Assembly: GCA_963798805.1 (NCBI GenBank)
Contig: CAWCVC010000011.1
Span: 620,001 to 684,000, forward strand
Reading direction: 5' to 3'
Length of the DNA: 64,000 nucleotides
From: CAVZCK01 sp963798805
GTDB lineage: Bacteria; Pseudomonadota; Alphaproteobacteria; Rhizobiales; Rhodomicrobiaceae
The notes under the pieces are model-generated. The model saw nothing but the letters and a program-made list of their open reading frames with translations. It ran no database searches and was not told the origin of the DNA. Shown here piece after piece: positions 1-9,295 of the stretch; the first letter of the stretch is position 1, and the number at the start of each line of letters is the position of its first letter. Made by a program: the position numbers and the translations under genes.

Positions 1-393
1 GGGCTTCACTCCCGTGTCGAAGACAACACACCGATCGGGATCATCGGCTACAGCCGCGGCGCTCCGATCGCCTGGTGTTCGGTTGCGCCACGCCTAACAT
101 ATCGCCCGCTCGGTGGCCCGAAAGCAGCGAGTGACGAAGGCGCGATCTGGTCGATCGTCTGCTTTTTCGTGAAGCGTGAGGTCCGAGGTCAAGGCATCAG
201 CGAGCGATTGCTGAAAGCGGCGATCGACTATGCGCGGAAGGAGGGTGCCGAGATGGTCGAGGCGTATCCCGTCGACCCCGAGTCGCCCAGCTACCGTTTT
301 ATGGGATTTCTCGGCTTGTTCGAGCGCGCCGGATTCAAAAGGGTCGGATCCGTGGGTACCAGACGCCACGTCGTCCGCCTGAGGATTGCTTAA
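1..393 (+). CDS. GNAT family N-acetyltransferase, 3' part (5' end outside window)
   Basis: The open frame runs in from the left edge and stops with TAA at 391-393, giving about 130 residues with no start codon in the window. The C-terminal half shows the acetyl-CoA binding signature of GNAT enzymes (VRGQGISERLL) followed by a helix, then a strand and a closing ERAGFKRVG segment, the usual end of this fold. GNAT enzymes move an acetyl group from acetyl-CoA to an amine. The substrate cannot be told from this fragment. The gene converges on the kinase gene that ends at 430. Confidence 0.75.
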   Translation, partial: GLHSRVEDNTPIGIIGYSRGAPIAWCSVAPRLTYRPLGGPKAASDEGAIWSIVCFFVKREVRGQGISERLLKAAIDYARKEGAEMVEAYPVDPESPSYRFMGFLGLFERAGFKRVGSVGTRRHVVRLRIA

Positions 394-429
394 GTCGACC
401 AACGACCAAACGATGAGTATCGGCAGGAC

Positions 430-2922
430 TCAGGGCGCGGCTTCCACGAGCCCGGGCAGAGCAGCATCGATGGTGCAGACCAGCCCTTCAGGATTGAATT
501 TCATCGCCACGACACCCCTCAGCTCCTGAGCGAGCGCGTATTCGATCATTTGTGAGCCGAAGCCGCGCCGCAGCGGAGGCTTCACCGGGGGGCCGCCCTG
601 CTCGCGCCAGACAAGTTTCAGCCGGAGATCACCGCAGCCGCGGATGTCCCACTCGAAACGGACCCGCCCGCCCTCATTCGAAAGGGCGCCATGCTTGACC
701 GCATTTGTATGAAGCTCATGCAAAGCCATCGCGATCGTGACCGCCTGCTTGGGCTGAAGGATGACCTTCGGGCCTACGATTACAATGCGGTCCGCGTTTC
801 CGCTGTTGCCCTCCAACGTATTGAACGCAACCTCTTCCAGCGAGGCTTTCTCCCATTGCGATTGCGTCAGCAGATTATGCGCGGCGGCGAGCGCCATGAG
901 GCGGCCTTGGAAATCCACGCTGGCCTCCGACGCCGTTACGGCGCCTTTGAATGTCTGCCGTGCAACGGCCTGGACGATTGCCAGCGTGTTCTTTACGCGA
1001 TGATCGAGTTCGCCGATCAGGAGCTTGCGGTGCTCTTCGGACTGTTTGCGCTCGGTGATGTCGATATTCATCGCAACCCAGCGCTGAATGGAGCCGTCAG
1101 CCTGCCGAACCGGAGCCGCTCGGAGATTCGTCCAGGAATAGCCTTCTTGCAGGCTCCGCAGCCGGAATTCGGCGTTTACGTCTTGTCCAGCGGCGATCGC
1201 CTTAAGCCACTGCCGTTTCGCATCCTCCCAATCATCGGGATGGACAGCATCGAGCCAACCACAGCCGAGCCATTCCTCGACCGTCTGGCCGGTAAAGGCG
1301 CGCCAGCTCGGCAAGTCGACGACGACCACGCCCTCGGGATTGGTTTCCCATACCGCCTGCGCCGAGCTTTCGACCAACACGCGGAATCGCTCGGCGCTCT
1401 GATGCAGCGCCTGTTCGAGGAGGTGCGCGGCAATGGCGTCTCCCGCCAGGCGGGCATAGACGTCGGTCAGCCTGCACTCCCGCTCGGACAGGCTGCGCGG
1501 CTTGCGGAAGTGAGTGGACAACATTCCTAGCGGCTGGCCGGACGATGACAACAGCGGAGTCGATTGCACGGCGCAGTATCCCGCCTCTCGGGCTGTTTTG
1601 AGGCTTGGCGCGTAGGCCGGCTCTCCTTCAACATCCTCGACCATGACGCGCTCGCGTTTGGCCAACGCAATACCGCAAGCGGAGAAGTCCGAGGCATTGA
1701 CGGTGTCGAAATGCTCGAGAAACGGCTTCTCGAAGCCGCGCTGCGCTGCGATGCGCAGGAAATTGCTCTCCGGATTATAGAGTTGAATGTTGCCGAAGTC
1801 GGCATCGTGCAGTTCAATCGCCGCATCGAGGATTGCCTCGAGCAGGGTTGGAAAATCCGCCCGCAGCGCCAGGCTGCTCAGCTCGTGCAGGCGGGTCATC
1901 GCCTGCAACTCCTCCGCGAGTGCCTGCTCGGCTCGCGCCCGTCCGAAAGCTGCCCAGGTACGCTCGGCGGCTTGTTCGGCAAGGGCGATATCGGCCGCGG
2001 CCCAGGCCCGCGGGTCCCTGCTGTAGATGGCGAGAACCGCGACCAACCGGCCTCCCTTCACCAGAGGTACATTCAGGAGTGCCGCGATCGACGCGCGATC
2101 GAATCTGGCAAGAGTCACCGGTGACGAGGTACGGGGATCATCGCGAACATCGGCGATCGCAACCAATTCCCCGCGCTCGAGATCAGTCAGCAAGGCTGAA
2201 CCAGCCTCCTCGATCGGGTAGCGGCTGGATTTGCTCGGTATCGAACCGTCCGTCCAGTCCAATTCAATGATAGCGAATTTGCCGACGTCATCGACTTCGG
2301 CATAGGCCACTTGACCGGCGCCGAGTTGGCGGCCGAGCGCTTCGGACGCGGCTGCCAGCACATCCTTCGGACTTCTCAGGGCGCGAAGGCGCGCCTCGAG
2401 CTCCAGCCGGAATTGGCGACGTTCTTCGGCCAGAACTCTGCTCGTCGTTTCGACAACTGTGACCAGAACTCCGGCAACGGTGCCCGTCTCGTCGCGCAGC
2501 GGGCAATAGGTCAGATCGAAGCAGGCGTGTTCGGGAACGCCGTGGCGCTCGATTGTGAGCGTCTGGTCCTTGAAAGATCGGGCCTCGCCGGCGAACACAG
2601 CCTCATAGCTCGGCGCGTTGAAGTCCCAGACCTCGGGCCAGCACTCCCGTGTCGGCTGCCCAAGGCCCGCCGGGTGCTTCGCCGCCATCACGATGCGGTA
2701 GGCGTCGTTATAAATCTGCACCAGATCGGGCCCCCATAGCGCTATCATCGCTGTGGGTGAGGCAAGCATGAGGTCGACAATGGTCCTGAGGCTTTGCGGC
2801 CAGTTCTCGATTGGGCCGAGCGCGGTCGCCACCCACTCATGGGCGCGGATACGCTCCGCCATCTCGCCAGTGCCGGCCGGCCAACCGGGACCGTCGGGGG
2901 CGTCAATTCGAGCCTGATTCAT
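430..2922 (-). CDS. HWE-family sensor histidine kinase (PAS-GAF-GAF-PAS-HWE)
   Basis: An 830-residue protein without evident membrane segments, so probably a cytoplasmic sensor. An N-terminal PAS-like region (about 20-160) is followed by two GAF-like regions (about 170-330 and 345-500), a second PAS with PAC end (about 515-635, ending DITERKQSEE) and an HWE kinase core. The phospho-acceptor segment is ELDHRVKNTLAIVQAVARQ. The ATP-binding part carries HELHTNAVKHGAL and the VWREQGGP motif, which supplies the W and E of the HWE name. There is no receiver domain. HWE kinases commonly signal to single-domain receivers or to PhyR-type regulators of the general stress response. The ligand is unknown. 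It lies downstream of, and on the same strand as, the small-protein operon at 3137-4047. Confidence 0.9.
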   Translation of the reverse strand: MNQARIDAPDGPGWPAGTGEMAERIRAHEWVATALGPIENWPQSLRTIVDLMLASPTAMIALWGPDLVQIYNDAYRIVMAAKHPAGLGQPTRECWPEVWDFNAPSYEAVFAGEARSFKDQTLTIERHGVPEHACFDLTYCPLRDETGTVAGVLVTVVETTSRVLAEERRQFRLELEARLRALRSPKDVLAAASEALGRQLGAGQVAYAEVDDVGKFAIIELDWTDGSIPSKSSRYPIEEAGSALLTDLERGELVAIADVRDDPRTSSPVTLARFDRASIAALLNVPLVKGGRLVAVLAIYSRDPRAWAAADIALAEQAAERTWAAFGRARAEQALAEELQAMTRLHELSSLALRADFPTLLEAILDAAIELHDADFGNIQLYNPESNFLRIAAQRGFEKPFLEHFDTVNASDFSACGIALAKRERVMVEDVEGEPAYAPSLKTAREAGYCAVQSTPLLSSSGQPLGMLSTHFRKPRSLSERECRLTDVYARLAGDAIAAHLLEQALHQSAERFRVLVESSAQAVWETNPEGVVVVDLPSWRAFTGQTVEEWLGCGWLDAVHPDDWEDAKRQWLKAIAAGQDVNAEFRLRSLQEGYSWTNLRAAPVRQADGSIQRWVAMNIDITERKQSEEHRKLLIGELDHRVKNTLAIVQAVARQTFKGAVTASEASVDFQGRLMALAAAHNLLTQSQWEKASLEEVAFNTLEGNSGNADRIVIVGPKVILQPKQAVTIAMALHELHTNAVKHGALSNEGGRVRFEWDIRGCGDLRLKLVWREQGGPPVKPPLRRGFGSQMIEYALAQELRGVVAMKFNPEGLVCTIDAALPGLVEAAP

Positions 2923-3136
2923 AACGGTCCAATCGAACGCGACGTGCCGGGTTCGAGGCTAAACGGATTTAGGCACGTACTATGGTAAATGCCGAGATCG
3001 CGTAAATGATCCCGCTTGGCCCGAAATCTTGTCGAGGCTTGGTTAATATCATCCGGGTACGGCCGGACAGAAGCACGTTGCCATCGCCAGCGCAGGCTTC
3101 CACCGCCTCGGTGCCGCGTTCAATTCGGGTCCGACT

Positions 3137-3400
3137 TCAACCCCGGCTGGAGTGCCGGTTTTTGTCGATAATCGCGAGGATGATGAGCCCGAAGGTCAGC
3201 AGCCTCGCGAGATAAAAGAACGGCTCGTGCTCTTTGGAAATGTCGCCCAAGGCCAGAATGACGCGCGTGATCGCGTCGACCGAGAATGCCACGGCAAAGA
3301 AGAAGAAGAAGCGATCCTGGGTTTCGCGCCAGAAGCGGAAGAAGAATAGCGCGGCAACAAGGGAGGCCATCGCCACAGCCCCAAGAATGACGGCAGTCAT
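3137..3400 (-). CDS. small membrane protein, DUF5985-like
   Basis: An 87-residue protein with three predicted hydrophobic segments (about 2-21, 30-50 and 62-80). The central stretch is unusually rich in phenylalanine (RFFFFFAVAF). It resembles the DUF5985 family of short membrane proteins, whose function is unknown to me. It follows a related protein at 3410-3670 after a 9-base gap, so the two look like a duplicated pair in one operon. The short charged tail (DKNRHSSRG) is probably cytoplasmic. Confidence 0.7.
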   Translation of the reverse strand: MTAVILGAVAMASLVAALFFFRFWRETQDRFFFFFAVAFSVDAITRVILALGDISKEHEPFFYLARLLTFGLIILAIIDKNRHSSRG

Positions 3401-3409
3401 CGGCGCCCC

Positions 3410-3670
3410 CTATTTCTGGTCTAAGATCAAGCCGTATATCAGGACGATCATCGCAAGCAGCGCCGCGATCGATCTGGCGACTGAGAGGTCGTATTCGGGC
3501 AGCACGATCTTATCCAGCGTCAGAATGAAATTGTTGATTGTAAGCCCAGCGAAGCAGAGGCCGCTCCAAAGCAGCAGCCGATACCCTCCGCGGCTGTAGG
3601 CGCGTAACAGCAGCACCGCGCAGAGAAGCGCGGTAACGGCACATAGCCCATATATTAAGGCTCCGGCCAT
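3410..3670 (-). CDS. small membrane protein, DUF5985-like (paralogue of neighbour)
   Basis: An 86-residue protein with three hydrophobic segments (about 2-24, 32-52 and 66-83). Size and layout match the 87-residue protein just downstream, and both resemble DUF5985. Its ATG overlaps the stop of the upstream gene by one base (TGATG at 3668-3672), which indicates translational coupling. The pair might form a heteromeric membrane component that works with the winged-helix-like protein encoded upstream, but that is inference from gene order alone. Confidence 0.7.
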   Translation of the reverse strand: MAGALIYGLCAVTALLCAVLLLRAYSRGGYRLLLWSGLCFAGLTINNFILTLDKIVLPEYDLSVARSIAALLAMIVLIYGLILDQK

Positions 3671-4047
3671 CAGGTGTCTTTCCTCAGCTTGAACGCATCG
3701 GCGAACTCGCGAACGCGGTTTTGGTTTGAGTGAATGAGATTTGTGACAGGGATGAGTTTTTCGCGATAAAGCTCGGCGAGCCGGACAACCATCTCCTCGA
3801 GTTCGGTCGTCTTACAGCTGAACTGGTAACGGTCTTCGGATTTGCTCAGAAATCCGCTTTCAGCCAGGGAGCCGAGAATAGCCCCCGCCTCGCTCTCGCT
3901 GAGATAGAGCCGTTCACCGCATGCCGCCGCCGTCCAATCCTGCCCTGCGTTGCTCCTCAACAACAACAAGGCTTCCAGATGGGCGATCAAGTCGATCTGC
4001 TTCAAAATGAAGTCGCGCAGATCCTCGGGAATTTCGCCGCTCAGCAT
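3670..4047 (-). CDS. small winged-helix-like protein, first gene of a three-gene operon
   Basis: The frame is open from 4194, but the first 49 residues are rich in Arg and His and look non-coding. I therefore start at the ATG at 4047 (MLSGEIPEDL), giving 125 residues. Residues about 15-85 are helical and resemble a winged-helix domain (LEALLLLRSNAG, then YLSESEAGAILGSLAESGFL, then a short strand YQFSCK), and the C-terminal 35 residues are an amphipathic helix. This would suit a DNA-binding or partner-binding adaptor. I do not recognise a named family. Its stop overlaps the start of the next gene. Confidence 0.65.
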   Translation of the reverse strand: MLSGEIPEDLRDFILKQIDLIAHLEALLLLRSNAGQDWTAAACGERLYLSESEAGAILGSLAESGFLSKSEDRYQFSCKTTELEEMVVRLAELYREKLIPVTNLIHSNQNRVREFADAFKLRKDT

Positions 4048-4373
4048 CAAAACGTCCCGTTCCGGTGGGCCGTAAGCAAACCTCGATGCATTTCGATGGT
4101 ATGATCGTTTGATGGCCGCTTTGGCGGAGTGAGGCAAGTAAAATCCCCACCGCCGAGAACAAACATGGACGATCACGAATTCGTGAAGATTCACTCGGGA
4201 ACTTTTGATTCAGCACGTGATTTGAGCGTCGCGGCGTTTCTTGTCGCCGGGCAGGAGTACATCAAAATGCAATCTCGTCCTGGGCCCCGGTTTTCCAGAT
4301 CGTCAGATTTTATCCACCTCCAGCTGACATCCTCCCCAATTTTCCCGTAAGCTCCCGATACAAAATCACCTAA
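4048..4373. other. intergenic region between divergent operons
   Basis: A stretch of 326 bases between the leftward small-protein operon and the rightward HAMP kinase gene, so it should hold promoters for both. I see no convincing sigma-70 or EcfG-type site. A GGAAC at 4199-4203 has no CGTT at the required 16-17 base spacing. No gene is supported here. Confidence 0.4.
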
Positions 4374-7300
4374 ATGGAGAATGCTGTGTCCCGCGTTTCT
4401 GGTAACTCGGCACTGGCTGGCAGTGATGATGCGGCAGCGGTCGCAATCGGCAGCGACCTTTTAGAGCTTCCCGAACTGCTGGCTGCTTTGCAAGCCGTGC
4501 GCAGTGGCGACTTCTCGGTGCGCCTGCCCAGTGACTGGAATGGTCTCGCCGGCAGGATCGCTGATAGTTTCAATGAAATCGTCACCAACAATCAGCGGAT
4601 GGCGCAGCAGCTCGAATTCGTCGGACAGAATGTCGGCCGGGGGGGCAGGACGAGACATCGCGTTCGGCTTGGCACTGTCGACGGCAGCTGGGGCCAGATG
4701 GAGGCCTCGGTGAACAATCTGATCGACGATCTGCTCTGGCCGATTACCGAGGTGACCCGCACGATCGAGGCGGTCGCCCAGGGCAGCCTTCAACAGACGA
4801 TGAGGCTCGAAATCGACGGCCGGCCGCTCGAGGGGGAATTCCTGCGCACCGCGGCGATCGTGAACGCCATGATCCGGCAACTCGGCGTGTTCACCTCGGA
4901 AGTCACGCGCGTCGCCCGCGAGGTCGGCACGGACGGCAAGCTAGGCGGCCAGGCGAAGGTCAGCGAGGTGGAAGGCGTCTGGCGCGACCTGACCGAAAGC
5001 GTGAATTCGATGGCCTCGAACCTCACGGCGCAGGTCCGAAACATCGCCGAGGTCACCATCGCTGTCGCGCATGGCGACCTGTCGAAGAAGATTACCGTCG
5101 ACGTCCGCGGCGAGATCCTGCTTCTCAAGGAAGCCATCAACACGATGGTCGATCAGCTTCGCTCCTTCGCGGCGGAGGTGACCCGCGTTGCGCGCGAAGT
5201 CGGCACCGAAGGGCGGCTCGGCGGCCAGGCGGTGGTGCCCGGCGTTGCGGGTACCTGGAAGGACCTGACAGACAATGTGAACCTGCTGGCCGCAAACCTG
5301 ACGACACAGGTGCGCAACATCGCCGAGGTCACGACCGCCGTGGCGCGCGGCGACCTGTCCCGCAAGATCACTGTCGACGTCAAAGGCGAAATCCTGGAGT
5401 TGAAGAACACCATCAACACGATGGTAGACCAGCTCAATTCCTTCGCCTCGGAGGTGACGCGCGTGGCGCGCGAGGTCGGCACGGACGGCAAGCTGGGCGG
5501 CCAGGCGAAAGTGCCTGGTGTCGCCGGCACCTGGAAGGATCTGACCGACAACGTGAACTCGATGGCTTCGAACCTGACGGGTCAGGTTCGAAATATCGCC
5601 GAGGTCGCGACCGCGATCGCCACCGGCGATCTCTCGAAGAAGATCACCGTCAATGTCAGCGGCGAAATCCTGCAACTGAAGAACACCATCAATACGATGG
5701 TGGACCAGCTCAACTCTTTCGCCTCGGAGGTGACGCGCGTCGCCCGCGAGGTCGGCACCGAAGGGCGGCTCGGTGGCCAGGCGGATGTGCCCGGTGTTGC
5801 CGGCACCTGGAAGGACCTCACCGACAATGTGAACCTTCTGGCTGCGAACCTGACGACGCAGGTTCGCAATATCGCCGAGGTGACGACCGCGGTGGCAAGC
5901 GGCGATCTCTCCCGCAAGATCACAGTCGACGTCAAAGGTGAGATCCTGGAGCTGAAGGACACCATCAACACGATGGTGGACCAGCTCAACGCCTTCGCCT
6001 CGGAAGTCACGCGCGTGGCGCGCGAGGTCGGTACGGACGGCAAGCTGGGCGGCCAGGCGCGGGTGCCAGGCGTTGCCGGCACCTGGAAGGACCTTACCGA
6101 CAATGTGAACTCGATGGCCTCGAACCTGACCGGCCAGGTTCGCAACATTGCCGAGGTGGCGACGGCGGTTGCCGCCGGCGATCTGTCGAAGAAAGTCGCC
6201 GTCAATGTGAGCGGCGAAATCCTGCTGCTCAAGGAAACCATCAACACGATGGTGGACCAGCTCAATGCCTTCGCCGCGGAGGTAACGCGCGTCGCCCGCG
6301 AGGTCGGCACCGAAGGCAAGCTCGGCGGTCAGGCGCAGGTGCCCGGCGTTGCCGGCATCTGGCAGGATCTGACCAGCAACGTCAATCTGGTTGCGGCCAA
6401 TCTGACCACCCAGGTCCGCGCCATCGCCGAAGTTGCCACCGCGGTGACGAAGGGCGATCTGGCCCGCTCCATCCAGGTCGACGCCAAGGGCGAAGTCGCC
6501 GAGCTGAAAGACAACATCAACACGATGATCGAAACGTTGCGGGCGACCACGGAGCGCAACACGGAGCAGGATTGGCTCAAGACCAACCTCGCGCGCTTCA
6601 CCAGCATGCTTCAGGGGCAGCGCGATCTCGCGACCCTCGGAAAGCTGCTTCTGACCGAGCTTGTCCCCCTCGTCAGCGCCCATCAGGGCATCATCTATCA
6701 GATGAACAAAGACGGCGGCCAGCTCCGGCTGCTCGCCAAATATGCGGACCATCCGACCGACGGTCACCCGCAGCGCATCGCGTTGGGCAACGGCTTCATA
6801 GGCCAGTGTGCGGCCGACCGGCGGCGCATTTTCGTCAGCGACATCCCCGAGCACGCGATCAAAATCGGTTCGGTCCTGGTCGACGCACTTCCGCGCAGCA
6901 TGGTGACTTTGCCGATCGTCTATGAGGGCGAAGTCAAGGCCGTCATCTCACTGGCCTCTTTGAACGAGTTCGAGCCCGCCCATCTAACATTCCTGGACCA
7001 GCTCACTGCAAGCGTCGGCATCGTGTTGAACTCGATCGAGGCCACAATGCAAACGGAAGGGCTGCTGGAGCAGTCCCAACAATTGGCCGGCGAACTTCAA
7101 TCGCAGCAGAGGGAGTTGCAGCAGACGAACGAGGAGCTGGAACTCAAGGCCCAGCAGCTCGCCGAGCGCAATGTGGAGGTGGAACGAAAGAATCAGGAGA
7201 TCGAGCTAGCCCGCCGTGCTGTGGAGGAAAAAGCCAAGGAACTTGCGTCGACGTCAAAATACAAGTCCGAGTTCCTGGCCAATATGAGCCACGAATTGCG

Positions 7301-9284
7301 CACGCCGCTCAACAGCATTCTCATTCTGGGCCAGCAGCTCTCCGAAAACGCGGACAGGAACCTCAGCGCGAAGCAGGTTGAATTCGCCAGGACGATCCAC
7401 AGCGCCGGCAGCGACCTGCTCAATCTCATCAACGATATCCTGGACCTCTCGAAGATCGAGTCGGGCACGGTTTCGGTTGAAATGGAGGAGATCCGGATTC
7501 CGGCCCTGATCCAGGCGGCAACACGGCCCTTCCGTCACGAAGCCGAAAGCCGCGGCCTGTCCTTCGACATCGATCTCGATCCAAGTCTCGGTCCTACCCT
7601 GTATTCGGACTCCAAGCGTGTCCAGCAGATCCTGAAGAATCTTCTCTCCAACGCCCTCAAATTCACAGAAAAGGGCGGCGTCACTCTGACGATGTCTGCT
7701 ACCTCGGGTGGCTGGAGCCCAGACCATCCGAAGCTGTCGAAAGCGGCGAGCGTGATCGCCTTCACCGTCGCCGATACAGGCATAGGCATCCCGCCGGAAA
7801 AGCAGAGAATCATATTCGAAGCGTTCCAGCAGGCCGATGCATCGACCAACCGGCGATATGGTGGAACCGGGCTTGGCCTGGCGATCAGTCGAGAACTTGC
7901 GACCTTGCTCGGTGGCGAAATCCAACTTTCGAGCGTTCTCGGCCAAGGCAGCACCTTTATTCTCTATCTTCCGCAACCTCCAGCGGATATCGCGCTCTCC
8001 GGCAGCGCGGCCAAATCGGCTGAGCCATTCGAGCGCGCAATCCTGCCTGCCCGGCGCTCCGCGGACTCTGTGCTGCAAGTGCCGGACGACCGCGCGACGA
8101 TCGCCGCAGGGGATGCCGTTCTACTGATCGTCGAGGACGATCCCCATTACGCGCGGATTATCGCGGATCTGGGGAGGGACAACGGTTTCAAAGTGCTGAT
8201 CGCCGCGCGAGGAGCGGATGTGGTCGCAATGGCGGAGGAGTTCCGGCCGACTGGAATCACGCTCGACGTTTTCTTGCCGGATATGCTAGGCTGGGCGGTG
8301 CTCAGCGAGCTGAAGCACAATCCGGCGACGCGGCACATCCCCGTGCTGATGGTCACGCAGGAAGAGAACAACCGCTACGGCCTTGCCCGCGGCGCTTTTG
8401 CCTTCCTGACCAAGCCCGCCGATCCTGCGTCGTTAAGCACGGCAATTTCGCGCGTGAAGGAATTCACCGGCCCTGGACGCAAGCGCCTGCTCATCGTGGA
8501 GGACAGCAAGAGCGAGCAGGCCAGCATCAGCGCGCTGCTTGATCACGACGATATCGACTCCGCAACCTTGGCCACTGGCGCTGACGCGCTCGCTTATATG
8601 CGCAGGGAGCGCTGCGACTGCGTGGTGCTCGATCTCAATCTGCCGGATATGTCTGGATTCGATGTGCTCAATGAAATGTGCAGCGATGAGAAGCTGGCGG
8701 ACGTGCCGGTGGTGGTATTTACGGGACGAGAGCTTTCGGCCGAGGAGGATACACAGCTTCGCACCATGGCGCGCAGCGTGGTTGTGAAGGGCGTCGAATC
8801 TCCGGAGCGTCTGCTCGACGAGACGGCTCTGTTCCTGCATCGCGCCATAGCTAATCTTCCCGAGCATAAGCAGCAGGTCTTGCGGCATCTCCATAGTTCC
8901 GATGAGGATCTTGCCGGACGCGCAGTGCTTCTCGTCGACGACGACACCCGCAACATCTTCGCGCTGTCCAGTGTTCTCGAGCGCAGGGGGATGAAGGTCC
9001 TCACCGCAACGACAGGCCGGGAGGCGCTGGACCTGCTTCAGGCCAACCCCGATGTCGCCATCATCTTGATGGACATTATGATGCCGGACATGGATGGTTA
9101 TCAGACCATGCAGGCCATTCGCGAAAACATGCGGTGGCGAAGACTTCCCATCGTGGCTTTGACGGCCAAGGCGATGAAGGGAGATCGTGAAAAATGCCTG
9201 GAAGCCGGAGCGTCGGATTATCTTGCCAAACCCGTGAATACCGAGCAGCTTCTGGCGGCGCTGCGAATCTGGCTGCACCGCTAG
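4374..9284 (+). CDS. soluble HAMP-array hybrid histidine kinase with GAF and three receiver domains
   Basis: A 1636-residue protein with no membrane segment. HAMP-like units begin near residue 40 and include six nearly identical 92-residue repeats (about 176-727; motif EVTRVAREVGT at each start). A GAF domain (about 755-900), a coiled coil rich in Gln and Glu (about 905-960), a HisKA domain with SHELRTPLNSIL (about 970) and a HATPase with DTGIGIPPEKQ and GGTGLGLAIS follow. Then come three receivers starting near 1250, 1372 and 1516, with acceptor Asp in LDVFLPDM, LDLNLPDM and LMDIMMPDMDG. The layout resembles fungal group III (Nik1/Os-1) kinases and their bacterial relatives, which are linked to osmotic or other stress. 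A GTG at 4386 has a better ribosome site (GGAGA) than the ATG at 4374. It is followed after 11 bases by another hybrid kinase gene. Confidence 0.93.
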   Translation: MENAVSRVSGNSALAGSDDAAAVAIGSDLLELPELLAALQAVRSGDFSVRLPSDWNGLAGRIADSFNEIVTNNQRMAQQLEFVGQNVGRGGRTRHRVRLGTVDGSWGQMEASVNNLIDDLLWPITEVTRTIEAVAQGSLQQTMRLEIDGRPLEGEFLRTAAIVNAMIRQLGVFTSEVTRVAREVGTDGKLGGQAKVSEVEGVWRDLTESVNSMASNLTAQVRNIAEVTIAVAHGDLSKKITVDVRGEILLLKEAINTMVDQLRSFAAEVTRVAREVGTEGRLGGQAVVPGVAGTWKDLTDNVNLLAANLTTQVRNIAEVTTAVARGDLSRKITVDVKGEILELKNTINTMVDQLNSFASEVTRVAREVGTDGKLGGQAKVPGVAGTWKDLTDNVNSMASNLTGQVRNIAEVATAIATGDLSKKITVNVSGEILQLKNTINTMVDQLNSFASEVTRVAREVGTEGRLGGQADVPGVAGTWKDLTDNVNLLAANLTTQVRNIAEVTTAVASGDLSRKITVDVKGEILELKDTINTMVDQLNAFASEVTRVAREVGTDGKLGGQARVPGVAGTWKDLTDNVNSMASNLTGQVRNIAEVATAVAAGDLSKKVAVNVSGEILLLKETINTMVDQLNAFAAEVTRVAREVGTEGKLGGQAQVPGVAGIWQDLTSNVNLVAANLTTQVRAIAEVATAVTKGDLARSIQVDAKGEVAELKDNINTMIETLRATTERNTEQDWLKTNLARFTSMLQGQRDLATLGKLLLTELVPLVSAHQGIIYQMNKDGGQLRLLAKYADHPTDGHPQRIALGNGFIGQCAADRRRIFVSDIPEHAIKIGSVLVDALPRSMVTLPIVYEGEVKAVISLASLNEFEPAHLTFLDQLTASVGIVLNSIEATMQTEGLLEQSQQLAGELQSQQRELQQTNEELELKAQQLAERNVEVERKNQEIELARRAVEEKAKELASTSKYKSEFLANMSHELRTPLNSILILGQQLSENADRNLSAKQVEFARTIHSAGSDLLNLINDILDLSKIESGTVSVEMEEIRIPALIQAATRPFRHEAESRGLSFDIDLDPSLGPTLYSDSKRVQQILKNLLSNALKFTEKGGVTLTMSATSGGWSPDHPKLSKAASVIAFTVADTGIGIPPEKQRIIFEAFQQADASTNRRYGGTGLGLAISRELATLLGGEIQLSSVLGQGSTFILYLPQPPADIALSGSAAKSAEPFERAILPARRSADSVLQVPDDRATIAAGDAVLLIVEDDPHYARIIADLGRDNGFKVLIAARGADVVAMAEEFRPTGITLDVFLPDMLGWAVLSELKHNPATRHIPVLMVTQEENNRYGLARGAFAFLTKPADPASLSTAISRVKEFTGPGRKRLLIVEDSKSEQASISALLDHDDIDSATLATGADALAYMRRERCDCVVLDLNLPDMSGFDVLNEMCSDEKLADVPVVVFTGRELSAEEDTQLRTMARSVVVKGVESPERLLDETALFLHRAIANLPEHKQQVLRHLHSSDEDLAGRAVLLVDDDTRNIFALSSVLERRGMKVLTATTGREALDLLQANPDVAIILMDIMMPDMDGYQTMQAIRENMRWRRLPIVALTAKAMKGDREKCLEAGASDYLAKPVNTEQLLAALRIWLHR
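4899..6554 (+). repeat. six in-frame 276-bp repeats encoding tandem HAMP units
   Basis: The codon for E of the EVTRVAREVGT motif recurs at 4899, 5175, 5451, 5727, 6003 and 6279, exactly 276 bases (92 codons) apart. Copies differ mostly at synonymous positions and at alternating motif versions (SMASNLTGQ against LLAANLTTQ), which suggests duplication as pairs. The repeats are inside the kinase gene and are not a separate element. Confidence 0.9.
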
Positions 9285-9295
9285 AGGGGCGGATC

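Noticed and set aside
4899..6554. Regular repeats as a possible CRISPR or satellite
   Set aside because: The 276-bp unit is coding, in frame, and encodes HAMP domains; there are no short repeats with unique spacers.
4941..6854. 637-residue minus-strand open frame inside the HAMP kinase
   Set aside because: It is the antisense of high-GC tandem repeats, has repetitive Asp/His/Arg-rich composition and no domain or ribosome site.
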